Assembly (NCBI GenBank): GCA_032173965.1
Contig: JAVUNC010000004.1
Span: 26,575,001 to 26,639,000, forward strand
Direction: 5' to 3'
Source of the DNA: Sitta carolinensis
Lineage: Eukaryota; Chordata; Aves; Passeriformes; Sittidae
Length of the DNA stretch: 64,000 nt
Both the position numbers and the translations under genes were made by a program. A model generated the notes under the pieces. That model had not been told where the DNA came from. It saw nothing but the letters and a program-made list of their open reading frames with translations, and made no database searches. How positions within the stretch are numbered: position 1 is the first letter of the stretch; each line of letters starts with the position of its first letter. Shown one piece after another: positions 27,303-40,598 of this stretch.

Positions 27303-27917
27303 TAGAAATTAAGCCTGCAGTGCATTTTTCTCTCACCTACACATTAGAGATAAAAAGAGATAACAAAGATATTCTGATATACCCTTGCTAAATAAAGGCT
27401 GTGTTTGATGTGTGTTCTGCTTATCTGACAGTTTAGAAACTGAAGGAAATTTTGGGGTTGAGAATCAACAGCATCATAAGAAAAAATTTATACATCTGTC
27501 AGTAGCAGTGAAATAATTGGGGCAATTCAAAAAAATAAAAGATTTAGACAACTATTGTAAGGAGGAGATATATTCAGTAAAGACTAGGGACAAAGGCCTA
27601 AGACTGTAAAAGTCTGGGATTTTTTACCATACATGACATTCAGTACACTTCAACTAGATCAAAACTCATATTATATCAAACAACTATTGCGTATTAATTA
27701 CCCAGTTTTAAAATAAATTTCTGAAGAGTTTTTTTCCTGATATGCATTTATTTGTGCCTTTTTTTGTCTGAATCCAAATATAGTCTAAATTTCTATCATG
27801 CAAAGTTGTTGGGAATGGAGACTCCAGAAACTCCACCTAAACTGGTAGTGGTTTTGGTGCATTTCCTGATTCTTCATAATGCTGAAAGCCATGATAAAAA
27901 CTACAATTTCTCCCCAG

Positions 27918-27918
<1 letters not shown>

Positions 27919-27972
<54 letters not shown>
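27919..27972. repeat. CT repeat followed by poly(T)
   Basis: About a dozen CT units run directly into about 30 T. No flanking element explains it. Confidence 0.9.
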
Positions 27973-28770
27973 CCGTTCCCCCAAAGGATGTTTTTCTTGC
28001 TGAAAGATCACACTAAAAAACTTGTTTCTTTTGCACAGTTCCTTTCTTTCCCTTTGGTCAGGTACAATTCAGCATTACATAGAACAAACATAAGATTTTT
28101 AATCTCTCTGAATGAAAGGCACACAGGTACTAATAGAAATAGTATAGATTTTTTAATTGACAAAGGTTTAGTGGAGAAAACTGACAGCCTGGAAGCTAGG
28201 AAAGCAAACTGGGAACACAGCCAAAACCAACATTAGTAAAATCAAGCTGGGGACTTGAAAGCTACAGGTGTACATAATGAAGGCTGAGGAGAAAGATCTG
28301 AGTTTCTACATGGTAGCAAGAAAAAGTGTGAGGAAGTGTACTTGGCCTACTGTTCATAATTACAGTTATTAATGAAGTTGACATATTTAAAGCATGTAAA
28401 AAACAGTGTCTCAATTATTGTTCATTCCTCAAGCATGAAACAACTATCACAACATGACTAAAAAGCGTATGTCCACAGCCAGAGGAGACTGGGAATGTTG
28501 CCTAGGTAATAAAATGAAAATGCCAGACTCTTTGATATGGCTTTTGTGTCTTTCCCCCGTGGGTACACATGCAGAATGTGCATTTTTGTTCTCTATAGCA
28601 CTGGGACATTTGTTTGCAGATGCTTTTCAGTTTTGAACTTATTCAGAAATCATTTAGTGAGAGTCATCCCAGATGTATAACTAATTAGCAAGTGGCAACA
28701 GAGTAAATCAAAAAGTGTATTGTGTTTTTCTCTGCTGTACAAAATATTACATTGTTTCTCCTAACAAAAG

Positions 28771-28843
28771 ACAACCCCCCCCAAAATATACCAAAACAAA
28801 AACTAAACAAAAAATACCCAACCCCCCAACCCTCCCCCCCAAA
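28771..28843. repeat. C-run and A-rich low-complexity tract
   Basis: Runs of six to eight C alternate with A-rich sequence on the plus strand; the complementary strand has matching G-runs, four in all, spread over about 70 bases. Confidence 0.75.
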
Positions 28844-29179
28844 TCAGCCGAATATATGAAACTCAGTCTCTTACTGAGAAATTCTATATTTGTATTTGAG
28901 GACTAAGATAATTTTAAGAGGAAGTTTGATATTTCTGAGCTTACTTTTAAAAATACTTCATATATCTTATTAGAGTCTGCAAACATTAAAATCAGAAATC
29001 ATAATATTAATCTGACATGAGAAATTGCTAACAGTTTTGCAGATCCTAAAATTGTTCTACAAAATCTGTAAAGAGCAGATAACTTGTTTCAAAGGACATT
29101 TCAGATACAGCCTATGCACTCATAAACTCAAAGAAGCCAGAAAACAAGTTGAAAACTTTTGAAGTCCTCCACCCTTGCG

Positions 29180-29220
29180 CTTTTTCTTTCTTTCTTTTCT
29201 TTTCATTTTCTCTCTATCTC
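29180..29220. repeat. Polypyrimidine tract
   Basis: About 40 bases consist nearly entirely of T and C (ctttc units). Nothing around it suggests an exon acceptor on the plus strand. Confidence 0.7.
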
Positions 29221-30831
29221 AGTGATTACATTTGAGCAAGGTTCTTGATCACTACTCAGAACCTTAAGGAACACGTATCAAGAAAAATAGTATCTTTGTG
29301 TGTGTCTGTAGTACTCAGAATGAAGGTACTGAAAATAACTCCTTACTAGGCTTGTATCTCCTATCACTAACAAAACTACATCAAGACAGATGTAACACTG
29401 AGATACAAGTCAAGCTCAGCACGTGGTGAAGCTATCTGAAGTATCTAGGCACACCTCTCAAAGAAAACGGTATGGTACTTTCTATGGTGTCTCTCAGTGC
29501 AGTGCTAACAACTAGCTTCCATGGTTCAGTTCAGTTCAATAGTATAGCTCTGCCAACAGGCAGAATGTCAGTCAGAACAGTCTAAATTTACTTTCTCACA
29601 TCTTTTAGGGCTTGGGACAATAGGCAGAGTTTTTTCAAAGCACAAATGCAGGGGTTACATTGAAGTGGACATGCACTGTTATGGACCAGTAAGAGTTAAA
29701 CTCTTTCAATCATTTGGCATATTTTGTCTGGCTCTATTAAATGGATCACTGATTTTCTAGTGGGCACAAAACCAGACAAACATATGGACAACATTTTTAG
29801 GCAATCAGTACATTTACACTTAATTTGAGTATCTCAGCTGACTAATGAGGGACAGACTTAAAGCCAGAAATTTCCAAGCTGTTGTCCATACTGAGATCAC
29901 AAACTGCTGTTTCAGACGTCTTGTCCTTTATGAATCTATTGGCCAAAGCAATTTAAAACCAACCATGTGTTCATATGCTTCTTATTGTCATGGTTCTTAT
30001 GGTTCAGGCTCATTAGTGTTTTAGTTTACACAAGGCCTAAGCTTTGGACATGAATTTTTCAGTCATCCTTACTTAATTGTTCTTTGCCATACAGTGGTCT
30101 CAGTGCACACAAATCTGATCACTTTTGAAAGAAACTGAAACAGAAAATTTGCCCACCTAATGTTTTCCATAAGTCAAAAAAATAGCAACCTCCAACCTTC
30201 AAACAAGTATTTAGTTTGCAGCCAGGTCTCAGCAACAATTTTTTCACTCTGGGGTTATCTGTGTTGCTTGCTAATGTAGCATTACCCTTAATTCAGGTAT
30301 GTTATAAAATATAAGTGAAAAAACCAGAATTTTTCCTTTTTGGGTTTTGGAATCTAAAATGGGCTTGGATTTCTGATGCTATGTGCTCTAATCAACACAT
30401 ACTATGTTTACACAAAACATTCCCACTGTGACTACTTCATGCTTTCAGTGAAGTACCTACCTAACTAAATTTACAGATCCATTTACAGAACTTTTTTGTT
30501 TAAGAAAGAAAACCATAGAAATGTGACCTAAAGTCATGTATAATCTAGTCACTAGTAACTAAAAGTCTGATTCTATCCTCACACAAGTCAATCTTAAATG
30601 TTTTCAATCTAAGATTGCATCAAAAGAACCTGAGCTTCCTATCCTTGTATACTCATTTGCACTCAAGTTAAACAGTTGTTAAATAAACTACTGCTGCATT
30701 TTCTAATGGAGATATTTTAGTGCCACTTTCTGCTGATGTAATTTTCTCCACCTAAGTGATTTCAACAAGTGTGAACTACATTTTTATTGATTCTCAATGA
30801 ATAATATTTCTGCAATGCAATTCTAGGACTC

Positions 30832-30858
30832 TTTTTTTTTTTTTTTTTTTTTTTTTTT
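30832..30858. repeat. Poly(T) tract, 27 bases
   Basis: An uninterrupted run of 27 T lying about 100 bases before a minus-strand CR1 piece. Confidence 0.9.
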
Positions 30859-30964
30859 CCATATCTGTAAACCATAAATATCACTGTAGTGAAAGGTATA
30901 TATTAAACTGTAGGTATTTTAATGCAATACAGGGATCAAGTTTCTGTACTGGAAAATCATACTT

Positions 30965-31240
30965 AAGGAGACACTGGAAGGGACCTCTGGAGATTTTATA
31001 GTTCCCCCGCCCTGTTTACAGCAAGGTCAACTATAACAGGCTGCTCAGAACCTCATTCAGTTGGGTTTTTGATAAATCCAAGAACGGATACTTCACTTCC
31101 AGGCAACCTATTTCAGAGTTACCTTCACAGTAAAAAAAATTTTCTTTACATTTTAATGGACCTGGCATTATTTCAGTTTGTGGCCTTTGCCTCTTTGATG
31201 GGGGACCACTGTGGACTGGGAAAAGTCTGGCTCTGTATTC
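30965..31240 (-). mobile_element. CR1 LINE 3' end, antisense
   Basis: The plus strand shows antisense CR1: ggaagggacctctggagat, then a block like caggctgctcagaacctc, then cagtttgtggcctttgcctc and ctgggaaaagtctggctctgt. The element's 3' end therefore lies at the low-coordinate side. The terminal ATTCTATG repeat is lost. Confidence 0.8.
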
Positions 31241-32060
31241 TTTACTTGCTGGGGTGCTGCAGGGGCTAATGTACTGATACCTCAGATGGGCACACAGTTA
31301 GACTAATTTCTAAGAAAAAGTTTTCTCCATGATTCTGTCCTCTTGGTGTCCCCTTATTTTTGTGTATAAAGAGAAGCAGGCCATCTGCAGTCCTAATGTG
31401 TTTATCAGAAGGTCTCTCATCTAAATCACTTGTACCCTTTGCTCGACCACTCTCTATCACTTCTTCACTTGATTTTGGTTGGCCAATCTGTTGTCAAAGA
31501 TACTTCTGTCCCTTTTGATCAAGTCAATCCCACATATTCCTAGCCTCAATCCTGTAAGAAGGTTGCATGGCCCTGAAAGGTGAAACTATGTTATCAATAC
31601 CAGTTATGTAAGCAGTTGTTGACCAACAGGATCTATCCATGCTCTCTCAAGCACTTCCTCTCATTTTCAGGATTGTAGAGAAAAACACTGGGGCACCCAT
31701 GTCCTTTATCAGGCTGCTGGAGACATGAAGCCACCTGTGGTGTGTTCCAGGTCTGCACTGGTATCAGGTATCAGGTATCATTAGTACTGACTTGAAAGAG
31801 CAACAAGAGGTGATCCAGCCCAGGGCTGGACAAGCCTTGTTAGTCTCACTACAGTGTCCCAAATCCAAGCCCTTGGAAAGCAGCAATGCTACTTAAGCAA
31901 CAGATAGGATTGGCAGGTGGGGGCCCTTCATCCTCAGCATGAAGTCCTCCCATACCGTCACTTGCTGTGTTTGTTGTGCTGTTGAGCGCTGCAGGCTCAG
32001 CTGGTTCGGACACTTTTTTGGCATAACTCCCAGTCCCTCATCTGCTACAAGGACAGTGAA
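31241..32060. mobile_element. Repeat-like, moderately GC-richer segment of unknown family
   Basis: This stretch adjoins the CR1 piece and is richer in G and C than its surroundings. It includes a triple ggtatca tandem (31760-31780). Short phrases such as gcatgaagtcctccc recall the block at 8171-9060, so it may be upstream CR1 sequence. I cannot assign it firmly and saw no protein motifs. Confidence 0.35.
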
Positions 32061-33152
32061 CTGTTCTGCATATTCATTAAATTAAAAAAAAATTAAAAAA
32101 ATCATAAATTCTTTTCATGTTTTGTTGCTTCTTGTTTGCACCTCGGGGAGTTCTGATGGAATTCTCTTATACTTTTTTCTTGCTTTGTTTTTGGGTTTGG
32201 TTGTTTGCTTTCTTTTTTATTATTCTCACTACAGAAGGTCTAGCAATTCCTGAATAAAAATCGTGTCATTAATTGGCATTTCCTCAATTAGAAAAAAAAA
32301 AAAAAAGGAAAAAAAGAAAGGGACAAAACATAGGTGTAATGCAAATAATTACTTCATGTAACATCTGTATCTCAGTCATTCTTGTTCTCCAGAAACTCAA
32401 TGGTTCCACTGAGCATGTGTGAATAAGTGAAAACCAAACATGAAATTCAGAGTTTTTCCCAGGTAAATTGCAGTGGTATTTATACTTCAGACTACATTAT
32501 AGATGTTTGTTAAGTAAGCAAGTCTACATTAATGTAGTGAAGCTTTTGCTTAAAATAACCTGCTTTGCCTATAAACAGAAACATATTTCTATACAAATTA
32601 ACCTCAAAAAGAGCACTGGATTGAAATATGAGATACAGTGTCTGACTAGAACAGAATTAATCTGAATGGAAATACATCTTATTGAGACATTCAGGGGTTC
32701 TGGCTGATATTAAAGCTGTACGGAAACAAATATAGCAATGCATTTATGCAATGTATCAAGTCTTTGCCTTAGCATAAAAAGTTAATAAAGTATTAAAAAT
32801 GTTAGTAGAGAACACTGAATAAGTTTTCTTTTTTTATTACAGAACCAAAAGGTGATGAAGATGCCTAACTATTTTTAAAGTGGCATCATGTCTCAAAGAA
32901 GAAAATGCAGAAGAAAAGACTTGAAGTAATGTGGGAGGGCAATGAGGAAATATTAAAAGGCTTTAATTATTTTGAAAGGAAATTTTCGTCAAGGTTTTTG
33001 ATTTCAGTCAAACCCACATGTGGCATAATCTCACAATTTCACAATTCCATAATAGACCTTCAGAAATCAATTAATATGATTACTCACTAAACGAATGAAA
33101 TGTTTTCTCAGTGCTTTCAGAGTCAATTCTCCTGTAAAAGGATGAGCTTTTC

Positions 33153-33178
33153 TTCAAGATTATTAGAATAATCTTGAA
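33153..33178. repeat. Perfect 12-bp inverted repeat with 2-base spacer
   Basis: The arms ttcaagattatt and aataatcttgaa are exact reverse complements around ag. No flanking duplication or known element end is visible. Confidence 0.7.
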
Positions 33179-33459
33179 AAATACTTTTCCTGGGAAATAG
33201 CCTATTTCAGAATTTTATGTTATGTAAATAAAACAAATTCCATACAAGCATAGTAGATCTTTAATATTATTTGGCTTTTAAATTTTTTTCTCTGAAAGAG
33301 GATAGCTTAGCAACAGAAATAAGAGCAACTGACTCTTAGAACAAGTAACTCAGTGCCTAGTAATACAAGACCTGGTAAATTGTCATGGGTGCTCTTCAAC
33401 TCCCTCTTTTCCATTGTCATAAGCAAAATAGAGTAAGAGTCAAATGATAATGAAAAAAA

Positions 33460-33480
33460 CAAACAAACAAACAAACAAAA
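33460..33480. repeat. CAAA microsatellite
   Basis: About five CAAA units, immediately before a minus-strand CR1 fragment. Confidence 0.85.
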
Positions 33481-33499
33481 AATAATACTGCAAGATATG

Positions 33500-33612
33500 G
33501 ACCCTGTGCAGGGTCACCTTCCACTAGATCAGGTTGCTTCCAGGGATGGGGAATCCATAGCCTCTCTGAGCAACTTGTTCCTGTGACTCATCACACTCAC
33601 ATTAAAAATTTT
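33500..33612 (-). mobile_element. CR1 LINE short fragment, antisense
   Basis: The stretch catagcctctctgagcaact, then tgttcctgtgactcatcacactcacattaaaaa (33577-33609), matches the antisense form of the avian CR1 tail. Only about 110 bases are recognisable. Confidence 0.75.
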
Positions 33613-35196
33613 TAGTCAGAATCGTTGGAACAAAATATTAAAATCTAAAGGAGAAAAGACTGGAGAACTCTAAAATAAGTAAAAGAAATGGGATAACAAA
33701 TCTTTCTCTGGGCTATTTTCCTTTCCAAGTGCTATGTAATTTTCCCAAGGCTGAAGAGGTTAACAGCTAGAGAGACCTAATGAAACTAGAAAATGACCTT
33801 GCAGTCTTTGGATGACAAACATTAATACATAACTTGTCAGTTGTACACATTTTATGTGAATTATTTCACCTTTTTTTATACAAACAGAAATAAGAGACTG
33901 TTCTTTTTTTCCTACAGAGCTTATTTTGTTGTGAAGGAGACATCATAGTGTAATTCATAATTGATGGAGTGGGAGCAATGTTCACACTTTTTCTAGAAAA
34001 GCAAACAGGTGCAAAACTATTTCTTATGCTTCAAGCAAAAGAAAACACCCTTCCTGCTATATGGAGAATTTATTCCATATATAATTATTTTTTCCAGTTA
34101 ATTACTGTGCATTGTGTGGTAAGGACATATATGGGGGAAGCTTTCAGAGAGTGACAGAGCACCTGTGAATTTCACCATTTAACTTATTTCAAAATAATTT
34201 CCTTGTGGACCCAAACCTTTCCATGACCTTTTGTTCTATAAATCTGCTAAGTACATACAATTACGTACTTCTCTGCAAAGAAATGCCCTTTTGTAGAATT
34301 CTCTTCCTTATTAATCAATGACATTTTTGTAGTTCCAAGCCTCTGTAATACCACTGCCAGTCTTTTAATGCCTTCAAAGGTACAAACTCTTCATTTTCCA
34401 TCTCAAACATAATGTCAGTCTCCATATAGTGCACAAATCAAATGTAGGGTTATGCTTTCCACAAGTAGGCCACTATTCTCCAGATTCTTCCTTATGTTGT
34501 GAAGTTCTTCACTTCTTTCCCTGCTGTCACTGATTTTGCCTGTCCAGCCTCCTCACTGCAGGCAAAACTTAAAGCACACCATCTGGGACTACCTTCCTGT
34601 ATCTTTACCACATTGATTTGCCTTCTGTTCACAAGTCTCATTGGAAAGCCAATATTTAACTTCCTTTTAATCTCCATTTCTTTCACTTTGTGACAGTTTT
34701 ATTCGTTCTGTAGAGTATTTAAAATTCAGTTTATGAAAAAAGAAAATAGAAGGCTTTTGCTCCTATGGTATTTACTGACATTGTTTGAAGCCACAAATAT
34801 TTATAAATATCTGCATCTTCTTTCAAAAAAAAATAAATTAAAGCATGTTAAAATAATGTCACAAATAAAACAAATGGAAATATTATACTTATGTGCCAAA
34901 ATCAACTTTGAATTAGATGAGTAAGGCATAAGATATCATAATCACTCTATCCAAGTAAAGTATAATATTACAGATCAATACCAAGGACATTATCCTAAGT
35001 CAGTAAATCAATAGTTAATTTTGTGTATTACAATGTCTTTGACTCAACTGGACTTATTAGAGCATAAAGAAGTACACCCAATAATGACAAATTTTTCAGT
35101 CTTTTTACTGTTATATTCACTATAGTGCAAGGCAGAGGGAGAGGTATTTCAACAGACCTTGAAAAAACCTTTTATTGAAGGATTAGGAAAACACTG

Positions 35197-35221
35197 TTTT
35201 TTTTTTTTTTTTTTTTTTTTT
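35197..35221. repeat. Poly(T) tract, 25 bases
   Basis: An uninterrupted run of 25 T in plain intronic DNA. Confidence 0.9.
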
Positions 35222-36754
35222 GCTAAATATAAGTGGAAGATGAAATATTTCAGGGATGACAAGTCAAATCTTCAGGACAACATAGTGAGTTGTATTAGCA
35301 GCAAAACTTTGCATAAGTACTGTTGTAGTTGCTAGTTTTTTTAGGTAAGCTACAGCCGCTGTATAGCTCTTTTCTAGGATGTGTAATTGGCAAAATGAAA
35401 CTTATTTGTCCAGCATTCACAGTTTCACCATATGGGTTCTCTCAGTGAGGTCAATGCATAAGTTTAAGTCACATACAAGTCAACTTGAATTTATTTGACC
35501 TAGGAACCATTAAGAGGTTGTCATTTATTATGTACACTGGACATGATTCATGGTATGTGGTCTGACTTTTAGTTAAGTTGAAGTTTCAGACCAGCTTAAG
35601 TGGCAGTGCATGTTTGCTTTACTAAAAGCTTAGAGAATTTCCACTCCTGCAGAAATCTAGGAACTTCATTGATGCAGACCTATCTAGCCTTTTATTTTCT
35701 TTCAAGTGTCAGACCACCTGCTATCATAATGAAAGAAGATGATCCTCCTGTAGCACCTTGAGTGCTTCTAGATGTTTTAAAATAAGTTATAGGTTTTGGA
35801 GATCATTCTCTTCTCTGTTTAGCATAAAGTACAGAAAATTCTGTTTTATAAGGAACTTAATTGTAGAATACCAATTTAGGAAATTGTTTTAGGTTAATCC
35901 AAAGACCTGACTAATTTCTTTTTAGATAATATAAGCTGTTAAAAGTTAGCTACTATGTACTTTGGTCCTCAGTGTCAGAGTTCCTTTCAAATCTTCTCAC
36001 AATTCATGCAATGAGCTAACTTACTTATGTTCTTGAAATTTAAACCATGGAATAGACCTCCTGTCTGTCAATTTTATTTTTTTGTTATAAAAAAAATAAG
36101 TTAGTAAAAGTCTCTCTCCATCCTTCACATAAGCCTTTCATACAACCCAGAATATAAGTTCCTAAAAGACCTAAACTACTGGATTTTATCTTATTATAAG
36201 TCCTATTTTTTCCCAACCAATTTAAAAAGAGAAACCAAGCAAGAAAGTATTTCTTCTTCTAATTCAGAATGGCATTATTGTCCATTATTTTACTGGAGAT
36301 CTCATTTCCATAACATTAAGTTTTATTGAAAGGGAAATAATTGCCTTTTAAATCAAGTAAGGATAGAGAGTTAACCACAAGAAGTATGTGGGACTGCAAT
36401 ACAAGCATTATCATACAACTGTAACTTTACCTTCAGTTTATATTTTTTTTTTTATTTTACGATGTGGTAAGTACAGAGAAATATTACCTTCCAGAAACAA
36501 AGCTCTGAAGGAAACATCTATTATAATTTTCTGCATGGGTATCCACATACACTAAAGTGGCAGGATTTGCATTATATTTTGACCCAAATAATGTTTTAGG
36601 TTATATAGACTGTATACATGATCTGATCTTATATAAATCATTAGGGACAACATATCTTTGTGTATTGTCCCCCAACAATACTTAGAATTAATTATTTTAA
36701 ATTTTTTAGGAATTTGAAAATTACTCTGGTGCAACCCTACCATAAGGTAGCCAT

Positions 36755-36989
36755 TATTCAAATACTGGCTAGGCATCAGTGTACACATGGAATGTGTGAG
36801 TGATTTCCTTTGACTCATGTGATTTGTTTTATTCTTTCTTCCTCCCCTTTCCTTTGCTTGTTAAACTATCTCAACCCACTAGTTTTCTCCTGTTTGCTCT
36901 TTTCTATTGTCTTCACCATCCCATAGAAAGGACAGGATGAGTAAGTGGCTGTGTGGTCCTTAGCTGGCAGCTGGATCAACCCCTCATGA
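36755..36989 (+). mobile_element. 5'-truncated LTR of the same family as 26758-27302
   Basis: Blocks shared in order with the longer copy are actggctaggcatcagt, the ctcaacccactagttttctc region, tcaccatcccatag and a closing gtccttagctggcagctgg. The 5' part, including the promoter region, is missing. Same orientation as the other copy; ends are approximate. Confidence 0.75.
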
Positions 36990-37387
36990 GTGTCATTTCT
37001 TGTGCCTGTTTTTCCTGATGCATTTCTGAGGTAACATTGTTATCTAATTTTAAGGGTCTATGTTATACCACATTACCAACACCAAAGATGAAGGATACAT
37101 ACTGCAAGTGTCATTCTGACAATGGTAATGCACCCTTACCTTGAAAAAATTCATCAAAGGTATTTGAGCTGCTGGACTACAGAATGAAGCTTTTATTAGC
37201 ATAAGGGTAGCTGATTAATTATTCCTGAGCCACCAGCGGGTCTCATATGACTGACAGTGGCTTGTGCTGTCATATAATAACTCTTGGAGAACTGGAATTT
37301 TCAGATGAGGTAGGAAATCAGAGTCTCCTTATGCTGATTTAGTTGTGTGATTAAATTTTGCATTTCACATATCCTGATCTCCCACCA

Positions 37388-37620
37388 GAGAAGGTTTAGA
37401 TTGGATATTAGGAAAAATATTTTTATTAAAATGGTGTCAAGCATTAGAACAGGCTGCCTAGGGAAGTGGTTCAGTCACCATCCTTCAATGTATTCAATAG
37501 GTGTGTACATGTGGCATTCAGGGACATGGTTGAATGATGAACCTGGCAGTGTTAGGCTTGCCATTGTTAGAGTCAATGACCTTGAAGATCTTTGTCAATG
37601 TAAATTATTCTATGATTCAT
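37388..37620 (+). mobile_element. CR1 LINE 3' end, short
   Basis: The sense CR1 tail runs from gagaaggtttagattggatattagg, through aacaggctgcctagggaagtgg and cattcagggacatggtt, and ends with the near-intact terminus attctatgattcat. It is strongly 5' truncated. Confidence 0.9.
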
Positions 37621-38538
37621 CCCACAGTCCAGTTGTTTAATGATACCCCCTGCCTGGAGAGCAAAAGTAAAGTCTGTGAAGTATATGTTGCAATTAGAGC
37701 ATATATTGGAATTCTTTCTCATATTCAGATCTTTTGTCTTTGACTTGTATAATAAAGCTACTGTAATACACCTTTAGAAGAAAATAGTATTCGATGCAGA
37801 AATTATGAAACTCCTGAGATCTCCATCTGTTTTTAAATCCTTTATTATCCTTCAGTTGCTTCCTATCCTCTAGTTTTTTACCTTTTAGAGGAGTATGAAG
37901 AGAACCGTTACTGTTAAAAATTAATTTTCTAGGTTATTGTTAATTCATTATCTATTCTTTTGCAGCTGTTGTGGCTGAAGAAGAAGGAATGGGTCTTCTT
38001 CCATTTTTATGAATATATATTAATTCATTAATCCTCTTTGTGTTGATCAGTGAGGAATCTTGATGTATAGACAGATAATATGATTTAGAAAAATTTTGGT
38101 ACACTTTGATAATGACTACAATAAGAAGGACATAGTATGCAAAATAATATAGTCATGTATAAACTCAATAATGTAATCGCTTAGTGAACAAGTCTTTTAG
38201 GTCACTTTCTAGATTCAACTTAAAAAATGATCCACAAGAAAGTTATTTCAGAAACTTATCTAATAAATGTTATTTTAAGTAAATATACTCTGGAGAAGAA
38301 TAGAGAAGGAGAAATGTAAATATTGAATAGAAATGAATTATTATTACTAAAGCAAAATAATACAAAAAATTCCCATTTTCTTTTCAAAATAGCTTTTCCA
38401 CTTATCAGAGCCCATTCTGGTTTTGAAAGTGAAATTTTCCTCTCAAAAATGCCAAAGAACAATCTTGTTATGAAAAAAAATACTGGAGATTTTTAATCTG
38501 TGTATTAGCCAACATCAAAATGAATCTTTTCACACAAA

Positions 38539-38581
38539 CGATTACTGTAATGTAGATAAATGATTATTGTAATGTAGACAA
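38539..38581. repeat. Imperfect 22-bp tandem duplication
   Basis: gattactgtaatgtagataa is followed directly by gattattgtaatgtagacaa with two intervening bases. A local duplication with two substitutions. Confidence 0.7.
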
Positions 38582-39630
38582 CATAGGTGAAGAATTTTGA
38601 AAAAGCCTTAAAAGTATCAACAGAGAGTGTAATATAACACCTTGCTGTTAAGTTTCTACAGAATTTATTTTCTTGAGTTACTGTTATCCACATAGATGTT
38701 TTGAATGCCATGCTTTCTCAGAAAAAGTGAGTTTTTATGGTTATCACTGATTTGCTGTGCTGTGTTCCATTTAAAACAAAATTTCATAGGTCTGTGACAA
38801 ACAAGGTGAGCAATATATAGGAACTACAGAACAAAAGTAAATACAAATAAGTCAATAAAAAAAAAGGATGAAAGGCATGTGAAGAAAAAAGTAAAACAGT
38901 GTTTGAAATTGCAGTGAGATACTATGCTTTGTCATTTTAAATTTTGCTCAAATTATTAAACTTTCTTGGATCAATATTGGAACTAATTTGGAGAAGCATA
39001 GCTAAAATTCTTAAGGGGAAAATATAATCACTTCAATAAAAATCTGTATTTTCCTCTATTTCAGATATCTTTTTCTGGGGGAGTATGTTCTTTAAACTGC
39101 ATATAAAACTCCATTTTACCAGGCTCAATTAAAGGATGTGCTGCAGTTAGGAATAGTACCTGTAATGTCAACATATGCAACACAGTCTGCTAGAGAGTAA
39201 GACAGAACTTGCATTAGAGGCATAAAATTTATTTTGTAGAATGATCTCTAACGTGTTTTTAAGATGTCAACATGTGTCCAGAATGAGATATTGAAATATT
39301 AATAACAGTCTAGTGGTAGAAAAAATACGCATTTACAATAGCTTCCAAAGACAGTAACAAAAGTGTCACAAACATTGGTCTCCATATTAAGCACTTGATT
39401 TTGTCCAACGTGCTGACTAGTCCTTGAAACATGTTAAAAAAAACCCCAAAATATTGTACAATATATAAAGTGTTCTAATTGGTGAAAAGAAGAAACTGCT
39501 CTGAAAATCAGAGAATTTGAGAAAATTCTTTTGAAGGAGTTAAATTTGGTTAAAATTTAGGAAATAGTGACAATTGCAAGTTACCCTTAGGATTTGTCAG
39601 AAAAGAAAGCAATTTCTTTCTGCATGTACT

Positions 39631-39720
39631 AAGACAAACAAGCAAGCAAAACCAAGCAACCAACCACAAAACAAACAAATCAGCCAAAGAAACCAATCAT
39701 GGAAAACCCCCAAAACCCAC
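39631..39720. repeat. A/C-rich low-complexity tract
   Basis: About 90 bases of imperfect caaac, caagc and caacc units without a clean period. Confidence 0.7.
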
Positions 39721-40592
39721 ACCTCTCATAACACTTCAGGGTTCTTGAAATTGCAAACACCTTCAGCAATAGTGCAGCAGTCAGTGTACCTACAGTGTTG
39801 TTCAGTTCACCCAAACTGAAGATTCAAATGATGGGCAGCTGACTTGTGGATTGTGCTGTCTACATCCTCAATGATCTTTGGTTGGTGCTTAGATGTTTAA
39901 TTCATTCCATATATAGACACATACATTTAAGCCTCATAATATAATTAAAATTCTGCATTTATCAATTTAGTGTTCTCACAAATGTGCCTGTGAGAACTAG
40001 AATAAGAAAGAAAACTTTGTCCTTTCTTCCACTTTTTTTTTTAAGTTTTTTTAAACTGATAATTTCCCTGACAGCCTGAATGTTTCTTAAGGAAAATATT
40101 CATACTCTGTTGTCTTAGTGTCTCTGTTGAGTACGAGAAAAACAAATTGCTTCTTGACAGATTCCTGGAAGAAGTGACAGAGAACACAGGCCACCTCTGG
40201 TGTTGAAGTTTACACAATGTGAATGTGTCTTCTTTCCTCTCATGGAGGAATCAGGTGATAGAATGATTTTATTTCTGAGAAGACAAGTTATTTTTAACAT
40301 ATTTCATATCTCTGAAACTAATATATCTGATGAATTTTGAAAATAAATGCCAAAGTACTTGAAGTAAATCAGTTTTCTTGGATAAGATACTTTTTAAGTC
40401 CCTTTGAAGCCAGTGCAATCAGTATGAATGAGTATTCCAGTCATTTATAATGAGGTCATAAACACACCTAAGTAGAAAATTTTCTGCGCCTTTTGAATTC
40501 CCTGTATAACCACATTGACCCAGTAACTGCTTTTAAATGATAAAAACATTCCTCTTTCCCACTGCCTATAAAATTATAAATAAACAAAAATA

Positions 40593-40598
40593 CCAGTG
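40593..40598. repeat. Target-site duplication, left copy (ccagtg)
   Basis: The six bases before the LTR start are identical to the six at 41182-41187 after its end. Confidence 0.85.

Noticed and set aside
26758..36989. A full provirus bounded by two LTRs
   Set aside because: One copy is strongly 5' truncated and the interval contains CR1 and simple repeats with no retroviral coding remnants that I can see.
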